The notes under the pieces were generated by a model. The model was not told the origin of the DNA and searched no databases. It worked only from the letters and a program-made list of their open reading frames with translations. A DNA stretch of 12,890 nt, from positions 1 through 12,890 of the forward strand of contig JAEMTJ010000017.1 in assembly GCA_016462375.1 (NCBI GenBank), read 5' to 3'. This DNA comes from Rhodoluna sp. (lineage in GTDB: Bacteria; Actinomycetota; Actinomycetes; Actinomycetales; Microbacteriaceae). Every line of letters starts with the position of its first letter. The stretch's first letter is position 1. Below are positions 1 to 6,456 of the stretch, piece by piece. Position numbers and translations under genes: made by a program.

Positions 1-1712
1 GGAGCTAACCAAGGTGGGAAGTGGCCAGCGTAGTGCTCTGTCAACACGCCGAAGAATCTTTCGATGGAACCAAAAAGAGCTCGGTGAATCATGACAGGTC
101 GTTGCTTTGACCCGTCAGGTGCTGTGTATTCGAGATCGAATCTTTCTGGAAGATTAAAATCAAGTTGAATAGTCGACATTTGCCAAGTACGACCAATAGC
201 GTCTTTTGCTTGAACAGATATTTTAGGACCGTAGAAAGCTGCGCCGCCGGGATCTGGAATAAGTTGCAACCCTGAGTCCTTGGCGACCTGAGCAAGGGTC
301 TCTGTTGCTTCAGCCCAAATCTCATCCGACCCAACGAATTTCGGGTTGCCTTCTTCTTTTGTAGATAGCTCTAGATAAAAATCAGTTAGCCCATAGTCGC
401 GAAGTAACTCAAGAACAAAGTGCAGAACATTTGCAAGCTCTACTCCGATGCTTTCTCTCGAAACATACAAGTGGGCGTCATCTTGTGTGAACCCCCGAGC
501 GCGAGTAATGCCGTGCAGAACTCCTGACTTTTCGTAACGATAGACAGTGCCGAACTCAAACATTCGTAGTGGTAGATCTCTGTATGAACGATTTTGAGCT
601 TTGTATATCAAGCAGTGAAAAGGGCAGTTCATAGGTTTCAGGTAGTAATCCTGAGCTTGACGCTTTACGTTACCTTCTTCGTCTAGTTCCTCGTCAAGTT
701 TTAGTGGAGGAAACATACCTTCCGCGTACCACTCAAGGTGCCCTGAAGTTTCGAAGAGATTTGACTTAGTTACATGTGGAGTATAGACAAATTCGTAGCC
801 ACCCTGCTCGTGTTTGGCTCGAGAATAATCCTCCATAACCTTGCGAATGATTCCCCCCTTTGGGTGGAACACTGCAAGACCAGAACCAATTTCTTCTGGG
901 AATGAAAATAAATCCAATTCTGCGCCAATTCTTCGATGATCTCGCTTTGCAGCTTCTTCTAGTTGCGTTTGATGCTCTCTAAGCTGATCTTTAGTTGGCC
1001 ATGCTGTTCCGTAAATTCTTTGAAGCTGTTTATTGCTTTGATTTCCACGCCAGTAAGCGGCAGCAACTCTAGTAAGTGCGTAGCCATTTCCGATCATTCT
1101 GGTGTTTGGTAGATGAGGGCCGCGACAAAGATCTTTCCAAACAACCGAGTCAGCCTTCACATCATAGTTGTCATAGATAGTTAAATCGCCGGCACCGACT
1201 TCGGCAGCAGCTTCGCCAACGTCCTGAGCTCCTGATTTTAGCCCTATCAATTCAATCTTGTATGGTTCGTTGGCAAGCTCCAACGTGGCCTCGGCTTCGT
1301 TGGTTACTCTTCTAACAAAACGTTGTCCGCTTCGGATAATGCGATCCATTTCCTTTTCGAGCGCCTTGAGGTCCTCTGGTGTGAATGGCTTATCAACATC
1401 GAAGTCATAATAGAAGCCGTCTGTTATTGGAGGTCCTATTCCAAGTTTGGCTTCTGGATTTAGCGTTTGCACGGCCTGCGCCAACACGTGAGCGGCAGAG
1501 TGCCTAAGAATATTTAATCCGTCGGGGCTCTCCAGATGAACATGGTCAACTGAATCTCCAGAGAGAACCGTGTAAGCCAGGTCCTTTAGCTCACCGTTTA
1601 CTCTTAGGGCAACAACTGATTTCTCGGTAAACAGCGTGAAGCCGGTCGAATCTTGAGGAATGTTGACTTCCTCGCCTTCGATCTTGGCTGTGATCTGGTT
1701 GCTGCTATTCAA
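1..1712 (-). CDS. thrS: Threonyl-tRNA synthetase, C-terminus cut off by window edge
   Basis: Class II aminoacyl-tRNA synthetase that charges tRNA-Thr with threonine in the cytoplasm. About 570 residues are visible. Domain order: N-terminal TGS domain (about 5-65); editing domain with HSAAH (His71, His75) and, later, the DLCRGPH stretch; catalytic core from about 250. The core carries the zinc ligands seen in ThrRS: Cys in MNCPFH (about 360), His in DDAHLY (about 411) and His in IHRALFGSIERF (about 540). Motif 2 is the RMFEFGTVYRYEKSG stretch (about 382-397) and motif 3 follows the last His. The C-terminal anticodon-binding domain, about 80-100 residues, lies beyond base 1. Start chosen: TTG at 1712-1710. 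It follows a GGAGA ribosome site by 5 nt, an in-frame TAA lies just upstream, and no ATG occurs before the TGS domain. It is divergent from the VIT gene. Identity is secure; only the start is open. Confidence 0.97.
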   Translation of the reverse strand, partial: MNSSNQITAKIEGEEVNIPQDSTGFTLFTEKSVVALRVNGELKDLAYTVLSGDSVDHVHLESPDGLNILRHSAAHVLAQAVQTLNPEAKLGIGPPITDGFYYDFDVDKPFTPEDLKALEKEMDRIIRSGQRFVRRVTNEAEATLELANEPYKIELIGLKSGAQDVGEAAAEVGAGDLTIYDNYDVKADSVVWKDLCRGPHLPNTRMIGNGYALTRVAAAYWRGNQSNKQLQRIYGTAWPTKDQLREHQTQLEEAAKRDHRRIGAELDLFSFPEEIGSGLAVFHPKGGIIRKVMEDYSRAKHEQGGYEFVYTPHVTKSNLFETSGHLEWYAEGMFPPLKLDEELDEEGNVKRQAQDYYLKPMNCPFHCLIYKAQNRSYRDLPLRMFEFGTVYRYEKSGVLHGITRARGFTQDDAHLYVSRESIGVELANVLHFVLELLRDYGLTDFYLELSTKEEGNPKFVGSDEIWAEATETLAQVAKDSGLQLIPDPGGAAFYGPKISVQAKDAIGRTWQMSTIQLDFNLPERFDLEYTAPDGSKQRPVMIHRALFGSIERFFGVLTEHYAGHFPPWLA

Positions 1713-1717
1713 AAAAG

Positions 1718-1722
1718 TCTCC
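1718..1722 (-). promoter_or_regulatory. Ribosome binding site of thrS that supports the TTG start
   Basis: On the minus strand this reads GGAGA, followed by CTTTT and then TTG. The spacing is normal, and the in-frame stop a few codons upstream leaves no other start nearby. Confidence 0.6.
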
Positions 1723-1742
1723 GATTGCGTTTATCTCTAAAT

Positions 1743-1760
1743 CCTAAACCAGTGGTTAGG
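1743..1760. other. Small inverted repeat between thrS and the VIT gene
   Basis: CCTAAACC and GGTTAGG flank an AGT centre. The arms pair over 7 bp with one bulged A; the inner AACC/GGTT is perfect. It sits about midway in the 93-base gap between the two divergent starts, where an operator could act on either gene. The TTAGG half-site recalls iron-regulator (DtxR/IdeR) half-sites, but a 19-bp IdeR consensus does not fit well, so no regulator is assigned. It may be chance. Confidence 0.25.
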
Positions 1761-1805
1761 CGTGCCTTGCTAGCGCATAACGACTTTATAGTGTTTTCTA
1801 AACTC

Positions 1806-2546
1806 ATGACCATACCTAAACACCCAGTAACTAGAGGGACTAAAGCTTCACTTGAGTTCACTCGTAGCGCTATGGCAAGCAAACTTAACTGGCTAAGAGC
1901 TGGGGTGCTAGGGGCTAATGACGGCATTATGTCGACCTCCGGCCTAATCCTCGGTGTCGCTGCCTCGCCCGGTGTAACCTCAGCCACAATTGTTGTCGCC
2001 GGCGTTGCAGCTGTGGTTGCCGGATCAATTTCAATGGCTGGTGGCGAATACACCTCTGTTAGTGCTCAACGTGACAGCGAGAAGGCAGCTCTTCAAGTAG
2101 AAAAGCAAGAGCTGTTTGACAATCCCGAAGCCGAACTTCGTGAGCTTGCCTGGTTCTACGAACAAAAAGGCATCTCTCCCAAACTTGCAATAAAAGTTGC
2201 AGAGGAACTCACGAACAAAGACGCACTCAAAGCGCATGCAGAAGCAGAGCTTGGTATTGATTCAGAGCACCATGTAAGCCCGATTCAAGCTGCTCTCTCA
2301 TCATTTATTGCATTTGCGCTGGGTGGCGCATTGCCTTTATTGGCAGTGATTGGGCCTTGGGTTGAATACCGTATTCACGCAACGGTTACATCAGTTGTTT
2401 TTGCATTGATTCTCACGGGCTACGTGGGTGCGAAGATCGGTGGTGCAAAAACAGGCAAAGGTATTCTTCGGAACCTGGTCATCAGCCTTGCAACGATGGG
2501 TGTTACCTACGTAATTGGACACCTTGTGGGAACTAGCGTCGCCTAA
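1806..2546 (+). CDS. VIT1/CCC1-family divalent metal transporter
   Basis: A 246-residue membrane protein of the vacuolar iron transporter (VIT/CCC1) family, predicted to export or sequester Fe2+ and perhaps Mn2+ across the cytoplasmic membrane. Predicted helices: about 34-52, 60-78, 163-184, 192-212 and 222-243, the family's five. Helix 1 carries the signature GANDGIMST with Asp39; helix 2 ends in SMAGGEYTS with Met77 and Glu81. Residues 90-155 are a charged, Glu-rich loop (for example ELRELAWFYEQ) matching the cytoplasmic metal-binding domain between helices 2 and 3. The frame is open back to 1653, but that extension overlaps thrS and matches nothing in the family, so ATG 1806 was chosen; ATG 1872 is possible. 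No clear ribosome site is seen. A TATAGT -10-like hexamer at 1787-1792 would give a leader of only a few bases. It abuts the convergent small ORF at 2547 with no gap. The metal is inferred. Confidence 0.92.
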   Translation: MTIPKHPVTRGTKASLEFTRSAMASKLNWLRAGVLGANDGIMSTSGLILGVAASPGVTSATIVVAGVAAVVAGSISMAGGEYTSVSAQRDSEKAALQVEKQELFDNPEAELRELAWFYEQKGISPKLAIKVAEELTNKDALKAHAEAELGIDSEHHVSPIQAALSSFIAFALGGALPLLAVIGPWVEYRIHATVTSVVFALILTGYVGAKIGGAKTGKGILRNLVISLATMGVTYVIGHLVGTSVA

Positions 2547-2747
2547 CTATTTATCGTTGCGGTAAGCCCCGATTTTGATTCGGTATGCCTTGTATAAAGG
2601 TTCTCCATCAGTGTGTATCTTGTGTAGCGAAGCGATGTATGTGTCTGCCTCGTTGCGCGTCTCAAAAGTTTTTAGAAATACTTCACGTAATGGCCTAGGC
2701 ACAAATGGAACACCATAGACCTTGAAGTAACGCTTTATTTTTTTCAT
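2547..2747 (-). CDS. Unrecognised 66-residue basic protein
   Basis: I do not recognise this protein. It begins MKKIKRYFKVYG, is rich in Lys, Arg and Tyr, and has no membrane segment or signal peptide. A central stretch, KTFETRNEADTYIASL, loosely recalls the Arm-type DNA-binding segment at the N-terminus of tyrosine integrases, where a basic strand is followed by an 'EA' helix; the end, YRIKIGAY, also resembles the last strand of SPOR domains. Both likenesses are weak. It starts 14 bases past the CCA end of tRNA-Val on the same strand, so it may be read from the tRNA promoter. No good ribosome site precedes ATG 2747. Its stop codon touches the stop of the VIT gene. It could be a real small gene, a relic of an element once inserted at the tRNA, or a chance ORF. 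Confidence 0.45.
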   Translation of the reverse strand: MKKIKRYFKVYGVPFVPRPLREVFLKTFETRNEADTYIASLHKIHTDGEPLYKAYRIKIGAYRNDK

Positions 2748-2760
2748 AACTATCTAATTC

Positions 2761-2835
2761 TGGTGGACGATACTGGGTTCGAACCAGTGACCCCTTCCAT
2801 GTCAAGGAAGTGCGCTACCACTGCGCCAATCGTCC
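2761..2835 (-). tRNA. tRNA-Val(GAC)
   Basis: The minus strand folds into a full cloverleaf: acceptor GGACGAT/ATCGTCC, D stem GCGC/GCGC, anticodon stem CTTCC/GGAAG with loop TTGACAT (anticodon GAC at 2803-2801), and T arm ACTGG-TTCGAAC-CCAGT. The discriminator is A at 2764 and CCA is encoded at 2763-2761. It is the last gene of the Gly-Cys-Val cluster. Confidence 0.96.
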
Positions 2836-2847
2836 AGGTGTAAATCT

Positions 2848-2925
2848 TGGAGGTGGAGACGGGATTTGAACCCGTGGTTTGACAGCTTTGCAGGCTGCTG
2901 CTTTGGGCCGCTCAGCCACTCCACC
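2848..2925 (-). tRNA. tRNA-Cys(GCA)
   Basis: The minus strand folds as a cloverleaf: acceptor GGTGGAG/CTCCACC, three-pair D stem GCT/AGC, anticodon stem GCAGC/GCTGT with loop CTGCAAA (anticodon GCA at 2891-2889), and T arm ACGGG-TTCAAAT-CCCGT. The discriminator is U, the identity base expected for tRNA-Cys, and CCA is encoded at 2850-2848. It lies 12 bases upstream of tRNA-Val and 34 bases downstream of tRNA-Gly. Confidence 0.96.
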
Positions 2926-2959
2926 CTGTTTCCACGAGATCTTGCCTGAGCCCGCTTCG

Positions 2960-3032
2960 AGCGGATGACGAGATTCGAACTCGCGACCCCAACCTTGGCA
3001 AGGTTGTGCTCTACCAACTGAGCCACATCCGC
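2960..3032 (-). tRNA. tRNA-Gly(GCC)
   Basis: The minus strand folds as a cloverleaf: acceptor GCGGATG/CATCCGC, D stem GCTC/GAGC, anticodon stem CAACC/GGTTG with loop TTGCCAA (anticodon GCC at 2999-2997), and T arm GCGAG-TTCGAAT-CTCGT. The discriminator is U. The next bases read CGA, so CCA is not encoded and must be added after transcription, unlike the two tRNAs downstream. It is the first gene of the cluster. Confidence 0.96.
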
Positions 3033-3055
3033 TTATCTCTTACGAGACAACTAGA

Positions 3056-3085
3056 ACTCTAACCGATTTTGGTAAAGTTCGTCAA
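3056..3085 (-). promoter_or_regulatory. Promoter of the Gly-Cys-Val tRNA operon
   Basis: On the minus strand, TTGACG (-35, 3085-3080), an 18-base spacer and TAGAGT (-10, 3061-3056). Transcription would start near 3049, about 17 bases before tRNA-Gly. This is the best housekeeping-sigma match in the window and fits a stable-RNA operon. No other good promoter separates the three tRNAs, so they are probably one transcript. Confidence 0.7.
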
Positions 3086-3090
3086 AGTAA

Positions 3091-3126
3091 TGCCCCTGTG
3101 GCGCTAAATCATGCGCCACAGGGGTA
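3091..3126 (-). terminator. Strong hairpin after amt, probable terminator
   Basis: A perfect 12-bp stem, CCCCTGTGGCGC (3093-3104) with GCGCCACAGGGG (3113-3124), around an 8-base loop; a G-T wobble and an A-T pair may extend it. It starts 15 bases past the amt stop and lies just before the tRNA promoter. The stem is stable, but no run of U follows on the minus strand (CATTACTTTG), so it is either a U-poor terminator of the kind proposed in Actinobacteria or an mRNA-stabilising end. Confidence 0.6.
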
Positions 3127-3141
3127 TTCACTACCTAAGGT

Positions 3142-4407
3142 TTAAACGCGGTCGTTACCGAAGGCGTAAGCTTCTTCTCCGTGAACCACGGTGTCTATTC
3201 CAGCAATCTCGTCTTCTGCCCTGACTCGGAAACCAACGGTCTTCTCAATTGCTAGCCCGATGAGGTACGCCATGACGAAAGAGTAAACAAGGACTGAACC
3301 CGCTCCGACGAACTGCTTCCAGAGCTGGTCGAAGCCATGACCGAACGCAAGACCGCCAGTGCGTCCAAAGACACCGATGAATAGCGTTCCAACGATTCCA
3401 CCAACCAGGTGAATACCCACAACATCAAGCGAATCATCAAAACCAAGTGCAAACTTTAGATCAATCGCGAGAGCACAAAGTGCACCAGCAATTAGTCCTA
3501 GGAGCATGCCCCACACTGGATCAACGTTTGCACAAGCCGGCGTGATTGCAACTAGTCCAGCAACGGCTCCTGAGCCAGCTCCAATAGATGTGGCTTTGCC
3601 GTGACGAATCTTTTCAACAATGATCCAACCAACCATTGCTGCCGCGGGAGCAGAAAGAGTATTGATGAAGGCAATTGACGCAATACCGTCAGCGGCGAGC
3701 TCACTTCCGGCATTGAAACCAAACCAACCGAACCAGAGCAACGCAACACCAAGCAAGGTAAGAGGAACGTTGTGAGGTTGAGTTATGCCCTTGCTAAATC
3801 CAAAACGTTTACCCAGCACTAAAGCCAGAGCGAGGCCGGCAGCGCCTGCGTTAATGTGCACGGCTGTGCCACCGGCGAAGTCGATTACACCTAACTGAAC
3901 CAACCAACCATCACCGTTACTTGTTGAGTCAGGACCGTAGTTGAAGACCCAGTTTGCTACTGGGAAATAGACCAGGGTTGCCCATATGCCAGCGAAAATC
4001 ATCCAGCCACTGAATTTTGCACGGTCTGCAATCGCACCGGAGATCAGAGCGACAGTGATGATTGCGAAAGTTGCTTGAAAAGCTACGAAGGCCATGCTCG
4101 GGTAGTTGCCAGTCTGCTCCCCCAGTGCTTGGGCGGTCTGGGCGTTCAGCCCCAGTGAGGCAGTATCGATTCCAAACCAACCTGGGATACCAATGAAGGT
4201 GTCGCTTTCGGAACTTGCAAAACTAACGGCATATCCGTATAGAACCCAAAGAACACCAACGAGTCCTAGCGATCCCCAAGATAGCATCATCATGCTCACT
4301 ACTGATTTAGCTTTGACCATTCCCCCATAAAAGAATGCCAATCCCGGTGTCATTAGCAGAACTAGCGCTGCGCAAATCAAAACGAATGCGGTATTTCCTT
4401 GATCCAT
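3142..4407 (-). CDS. amt: Ammonium transporter (Amt/MEP/Rh family)
   Basis: A 421-residue inner-membrane channel that takes up ammonium; Amt proteins work as trimers. Eleven hydrophobic segments of the family can be followed from TAFVLICAALVLLMTPGL onward. Key residues seen: FYGG (26-29), Phe110 and Phe114 of the external gate region, Trp153 and Asp176 (the ammonium-binding Trp and conserved Asp), twin pore histidines His184 (AVHINAGAAG) and His333 (GIHLVGGIVG), and FGFNAGSE (229-236). Length is normal. Start chosen: ATG 4407, preceded by GGAGGA; the in-frame TTG at 4419 lies inside or upstream of that site. The usual PII partner gene glnK/glnB is not next to it: downstream come a hairpin and tRNAs. 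Regulation: a GlnR-like box overlaps the promoter region, so activation under nitrogen limitation is likely. Confidence 0.96.
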   Translation of the reverse strand: MDQGNTAFVLICAALVLLMTPGLAFFYGGMVKAKSVVSMMMLSWGSLGLVGVLWVLYGYAVSFASSESDTFIGIPGWFGIDTASLGLNAQTAQALGEQTGNYPSMAFVAFQATFAIITVALISGAIADRAKFSGWMIFAGIWATLVYFPVANWVFNYGPDSTSNGDGWLVQLGVIDFAGGTAVHINAGAAGLALALVLGKRFGFSKGITQPHNVPLTLLGVALLWFGWFGFNAGSELAADGIASIAFINTLSAPAAAMVGWIIVEKIRHGKATSIGAGSGAVAGLVAITPACANVDPVWGMLLGLIAGALCALAIDLKFALGFDDSLDVVGIHLVGGIVGTLFIGVFGRTGGLAFGHGFDQLWKQFVGAGSVLVYSFVMAYLIGLAIEKTVGFRVRAEDEIAGIDTVVHGEEAYAFGNDRV

Positions 4408-4411
4408 GTTT

Positions 4412-4417
4412 TCCTCC
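4412..4417 (-). promoter_or_regulatory. Ribosome binding site of amt
   Basis: GGAGGA on the minus strand, four bases before ATG 4407. It fixes the start at MDQGNT rather than at the upstream in-frame TTG, which overlaps this site. Confidence 0.75.
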
Positions 4418-4442
4418 AAAGCGTGAAGACCCTGTCCGGGTT

Positions 4443-4448
4443 GCTATA
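4443..4448 (-). promoter_or_regulatory. Possible -10 element of amt
   Basis: The minus strand reads TATAGC. It lies 16 bases from the GlnR-like box and 35 bases before the start codon. No good -35 is present: the place where it would be is taken by the edge of the GlnR-like box, as expected of a promoter that needs an activator. Confidence 0.4.
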
Positions 4449-4464
4449 ACTTTGGCCGTGATTT

Positions 4465-4502
4465 GTTTCATGAAACACTAAGAATTGTTTCGTGGATGTA
4501 AA
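4465..4502 (-). promoter_or_regulatory. GlnR-like nitrogen regulator box upstream of amt
   Basis: On the minus strand the sequence reads TTTAC, 6 bases, GAAAC, 6 bases, TAGTG, 6 bases, GAAAC. The actinobacterial GlnR consensus is gTnAC-n6-GAAAC-n6-gTnAC-n6-GAAAC. Spacing matches at all four elements; both GAAAC half-sites are exact, the first a-site matches except its first base, and the second a-site is poor. The last part also forms an exact 14-bp palindrome, TGTTTCATGAAACA (4464-4477). The box fills most of the gap between the zapE stop (4507) and the amt promoter, the place for an activating GlnR site. Match to the consensus is seen; binding is inferred. Confidence 0.6.
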
Positions 4503-4506
4503 AGAT

Positions 4507-5466
4507 TTAGGAAGACATAGCTGACAGCCTTGATAAACAGCGAAGATATTTCTTGCGGTAGGCACCTTGAACGTGGTCTTCTCTGAAAACATTGCTCAAT
4601 AGGGTTCCAGTGAATGAAACCCGAACTCCAGCTTCATAGCAACGGTCAATAAAACTAACAAACCTCAGGCCTTCAAATTGATCACTAATCTGAGATACGT
4701 TCTGGAGCAACACGAAATCTATCTGCTCAGCAATCTTTGCGTACTTTGATTGGTGAATGGTTGATAGAAATGCTAGGACTTCTTCGAATTCCGCCTTTAG
4801 CACGCGCCTGTTTGATTCCATAAGCGAGGCAGTTGCGGCCGAGGTAATAGGGGTGAATGTGAAAACACCGCTGCGGTGGCGGTAATCATCTCCATCGATT
4901 CGACAGATGGTGAATCTATCGGCAACAGATTGAATCTCGCGTTGGAACCCGTCAGAGGCAAAACGTCCTTCTCCTAAAGCGCTAGCAGGTGTATTGGATG
5001 TCGCGGCGAACCTAACTCCACTAGCACTCAGTTCTTTTAGAAACCGAGACATAATCATGGTGTCCCCTGGATCATCTAGTTCGAACTCATCGATACAAAG
5101 CAAATCGTATTTGGAAAATGTTTCCACGGCAGTTTGAAAGCCTAGGTAGCCGATCATGCTCGTGTATGCGATAAAGGCTCCGAACAGCGAATTGCACTCA
5201 GCTTGCGCATAAATCGAAGCTAGCAAATGAGTTTTACCAACACCGAACCCACCGTCAAGATAGATTCCAACCGCGCTTGTATTTTTTTTGCTAAGGCTCT
5301 TAGCAAATGCCCTAGACGACTTCACGGCATCAGATTGACTAGGAAATTGGCTGTCTGGGTAGTAATTGTCAAAAGATGAACTCTTGAACTCCGCTGGCGG
5401 CACTAACTCAGCGAAGAGTTCTGAATTAGACACGTCCGTGTCAAAATCACTAAATGTTACAAGCAT
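4507..5466 (-). CDS. zapE: ZapE/AFG1-family ATPase
   Basis: A 319-residue P-loop ATPase of the AFG1/LACE1/ZapE family. In Proteobacteria ZapE acts at the division septum, and the mitochondrial relatives act in protein quality control; the actinobacterial role is not established. Seen: family N-terminal region (LVPPAEF, then FDNYYPDSQFPSQSDAV, 32-48), Walker A GGFGVGKT (72-79), Walker B DLLCIDEFELDD (121-132), and a sensor-1-like TSNTPASALGEG (156-167) followed by the REIQSVADRF stretch (175-184). ATG 5466 gives a natural family N-terminus. No ribosome site precedes it; a TAGAAT -10 at 5484-5479 would leave a very short leader. It is divergent from the sulfurtransferase with only 85 bases between starts, and upstream of amt but separated from it by the GlnR-like box. 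Family is secure; the gene name is by family. Confidence 0.92.
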   Translation of the reverse strand: MLVTFSDFDTDVSNSELFAELVPPAEFKSSSFDNYYPDSQFPSQSDAVKSSRAFAKSLSKKNTSAVGIYLDGGFGVGKTHLLASIYAQAECNSLFGAFIAYTSMIGYLGFQTAVETFSKYDLLCIDEFELDDPGDTMIMSRFLKELSASGVRFAATSNTPASALGEGRFASDGFQREIQSVADRFTICRIDGDDYRHRSGVFTFTPITSAATASLMESNRRVLKAEFEEVLAFLSTIHQSKYAKIAEQIDFVLLQNVSQISDQFEGLRFVSFIDRCYEAGVRVSFTGTLLSNVFREDHVQGAYRKKYLRCLSRLSAMSS

Positions 5467-5478
5467 TTACGATTAGCC

Positions 5479-5484
5479 ATTCTA
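5479..5484 (-). promoter_or_regulatory. Possible -10 element of zapE
   Basis: TAGAAT on the minus strand, 12 bases before the zapE ATG, so the leader would be about 5 bases or so. No convincing -35 is seen. It sits next to the proposed promoter of the sulfurtransferase on the other strand, so the two genes probably share a compact control region. Confidence 0.4.
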
Positions 5485-5485
5485 T

Positions 5486-5513
5486 TTGAGCGCTCTTTCT
5501 GGGAGAATAGAGG
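5486..5513 (+). promoter_or_regulatory. Possible promoter of the sseA-sufE operon
   Basis: TTGAGC (5486-5491), 16 bases, TAGAGG (5508-5513). Transcription would start near 5520, leaving a leader of about 30 bases that contains AAGGA (5541-5545), six bases before TTG 5552. The GAGCGCTC palindrome (5488-5495) overlaps the -35. The hexamers are moderate matches only. Confidence 0.4.
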
Positions 5514-5551
5514 CACCGCATAAACATACTAAATCCAGACAAGGAATAACG

Positions 5552-6454
5552 TTGTCATATCCTTTAGACCCCAACCCAAAGTTTCAAACATACAGCAGTC
5601 CAGAAGCGCTCGTTTCAACAGATTGGCTGGCGCAAAACTTGGACAAACCTGGACTTACGATCATCGAGTGCGACGAGGATATCCTGCTCTTCGAAACTGG
5701 ACACATCCCGGGTGCAATAAAGCTTGATTGGCATACCGAGTTAAATGACCCAGTAACGAGAGATTTCCTAGATGGTCAGGCGTTCTCAGATCTGCTAAGC
5801 GCTAAAGGCATAGCAAGAACCGACACTCTAGTTATTTATGGCGATAAGAGTAATTGGTGGGCTACCTACGCATTTTGGATTATCAAGCTATTTGGTCATG
5901 CTGATGTCAGGATTCTTGACGGCGGTAGAGCTAAGTGGATTGCTGAGAACAGAGTAACGACAACTGACTCGACGAACAGCCCTGCTACTTCATACCCTCT
6001 CGTGAATCGTGATGACGAAAAACTCCGAGCCTTCAAAGAGGACGTCTTCCAGCACTTCGGTAAGCCCCTGATAGACGTTCGAAGTCCTGAAGAGTATTCA
6101 GGCGAGCGAACACACATGCCAAATTATCCTGACGAAGGTGCGCTAAGAGGCGGGCACATTCCCAGTGCTGCTTCGGTACCGTGGTCAAGATCAGTCAATG
6201 AGGACCAAACTTTCAAACCGATTGAAGAACTTAACCAGATATACAGAGAGCAAGCTGGCTTAGGCGATGCTAGTGATGTCATTGCGTATTGCCGCATAGG
6301 AGAACGCTCGTCACACACTTGGTTCGTTCTTAAATACCTTCTAGGAATAGAGAAAGTCAGAAACTACGACGGCAGTTGGACAGAGTGGGGATCTGCGGTT
6401 CAAGTTCCAATTGCTAAGGGCCTTGAGCCAGGTCCAGTGCCAGTTCGGTTGTAG
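5552..6454 (+). CDS. sseA: Two-domain thiosulfate/3-mercaptopyruvate sulfurtransferase
   Basis: A 300-residue tandem rhodanese that moves sulfane sulfur from thiosulfate or mercaptopyruvate onto a catalytic cysteine and then to an acceptor. The inactive N-terminal rhodanese domain (about 15-130) has TGHIPGAIKLDW; the catalytic C-terminal domain (about 150-295) has LIDVRSPEEYSG and the active-site loop CRIGERSSHTW with Cys247. This loop is of the thiosulfate-sulfurtransferase type common in Actinobacteria, not the CGSG loop of classical MST enzymes; substrate is inferred. Start chosen: TTG 5552, with AAGGA six bases upstream; the frame stays open back to 5486 but that part overlaps the likely promoter. 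SufE begins two bases after the stop, a pairing also seen in mycobacteria, which suggests the sulfur goes to the SUF cluster system. Confidence 0.93.
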   Translation: MSYPLDPNPKFQTYSSPEALVSTDWLAQNLDKPGLTIIECDEDILLFETGHIPGAIKLDWHTELNDPVTRDFLDGQAFSDLLSAKGIARTDTLVIYGDKSNWWATYAFWIIKLFGHADVRILDGGRAKWIAENRVTTTDSTNSPATSYPLVNRDDEKLRAFKEDVFQHFGKPLIDVRSPEEYSGERTHMPNYPDEGALRGGHIPSAASVPWSRSVNEDQTFKPIEELNQIYREQAGLGDASDVIAYCRIGERSSHTWFVLKYLLGIEKVRNYDGSWTEWGSAVQVPIAKGLEPGPVPVRL

Positions 6455-6456
6455 CG

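Noticed and set aside
1743..1775. Possible DtxR/IdeR iron box near the VIT gene
   Set aside because: TTAGG is present, but only about half of the 19-bp consensus positions agree, so it cannot be claimed.
1653..1805. Upstream extension of the VIT reading frame to 1653
   Set aside because: It overlaps the 5' part of thrS, has no likeness to VIT N-termini, and ATG 1806 gives the normal family length.
1713..1805. T-box or other riboswitch leader for thrS
   Set aside because: The leader is at most about 90 bases and shows no T-box sequence or terminator/antiterminator pair.
2802..3026. A 74-residue minus-strand reading frame across the tRNA cluster
   Set aside because: It lies over tRNA-Val, tRNA-Cys and tRNA-Gly, whose cloverleaf pairing explains the sequence; such frames are typical tRNA artefacts.
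4408..4419. TTG start for amt at 4419
   Set aside because: That codon lies at the edge of the GGAGGA ribosome site which properly serves ATG 4407.
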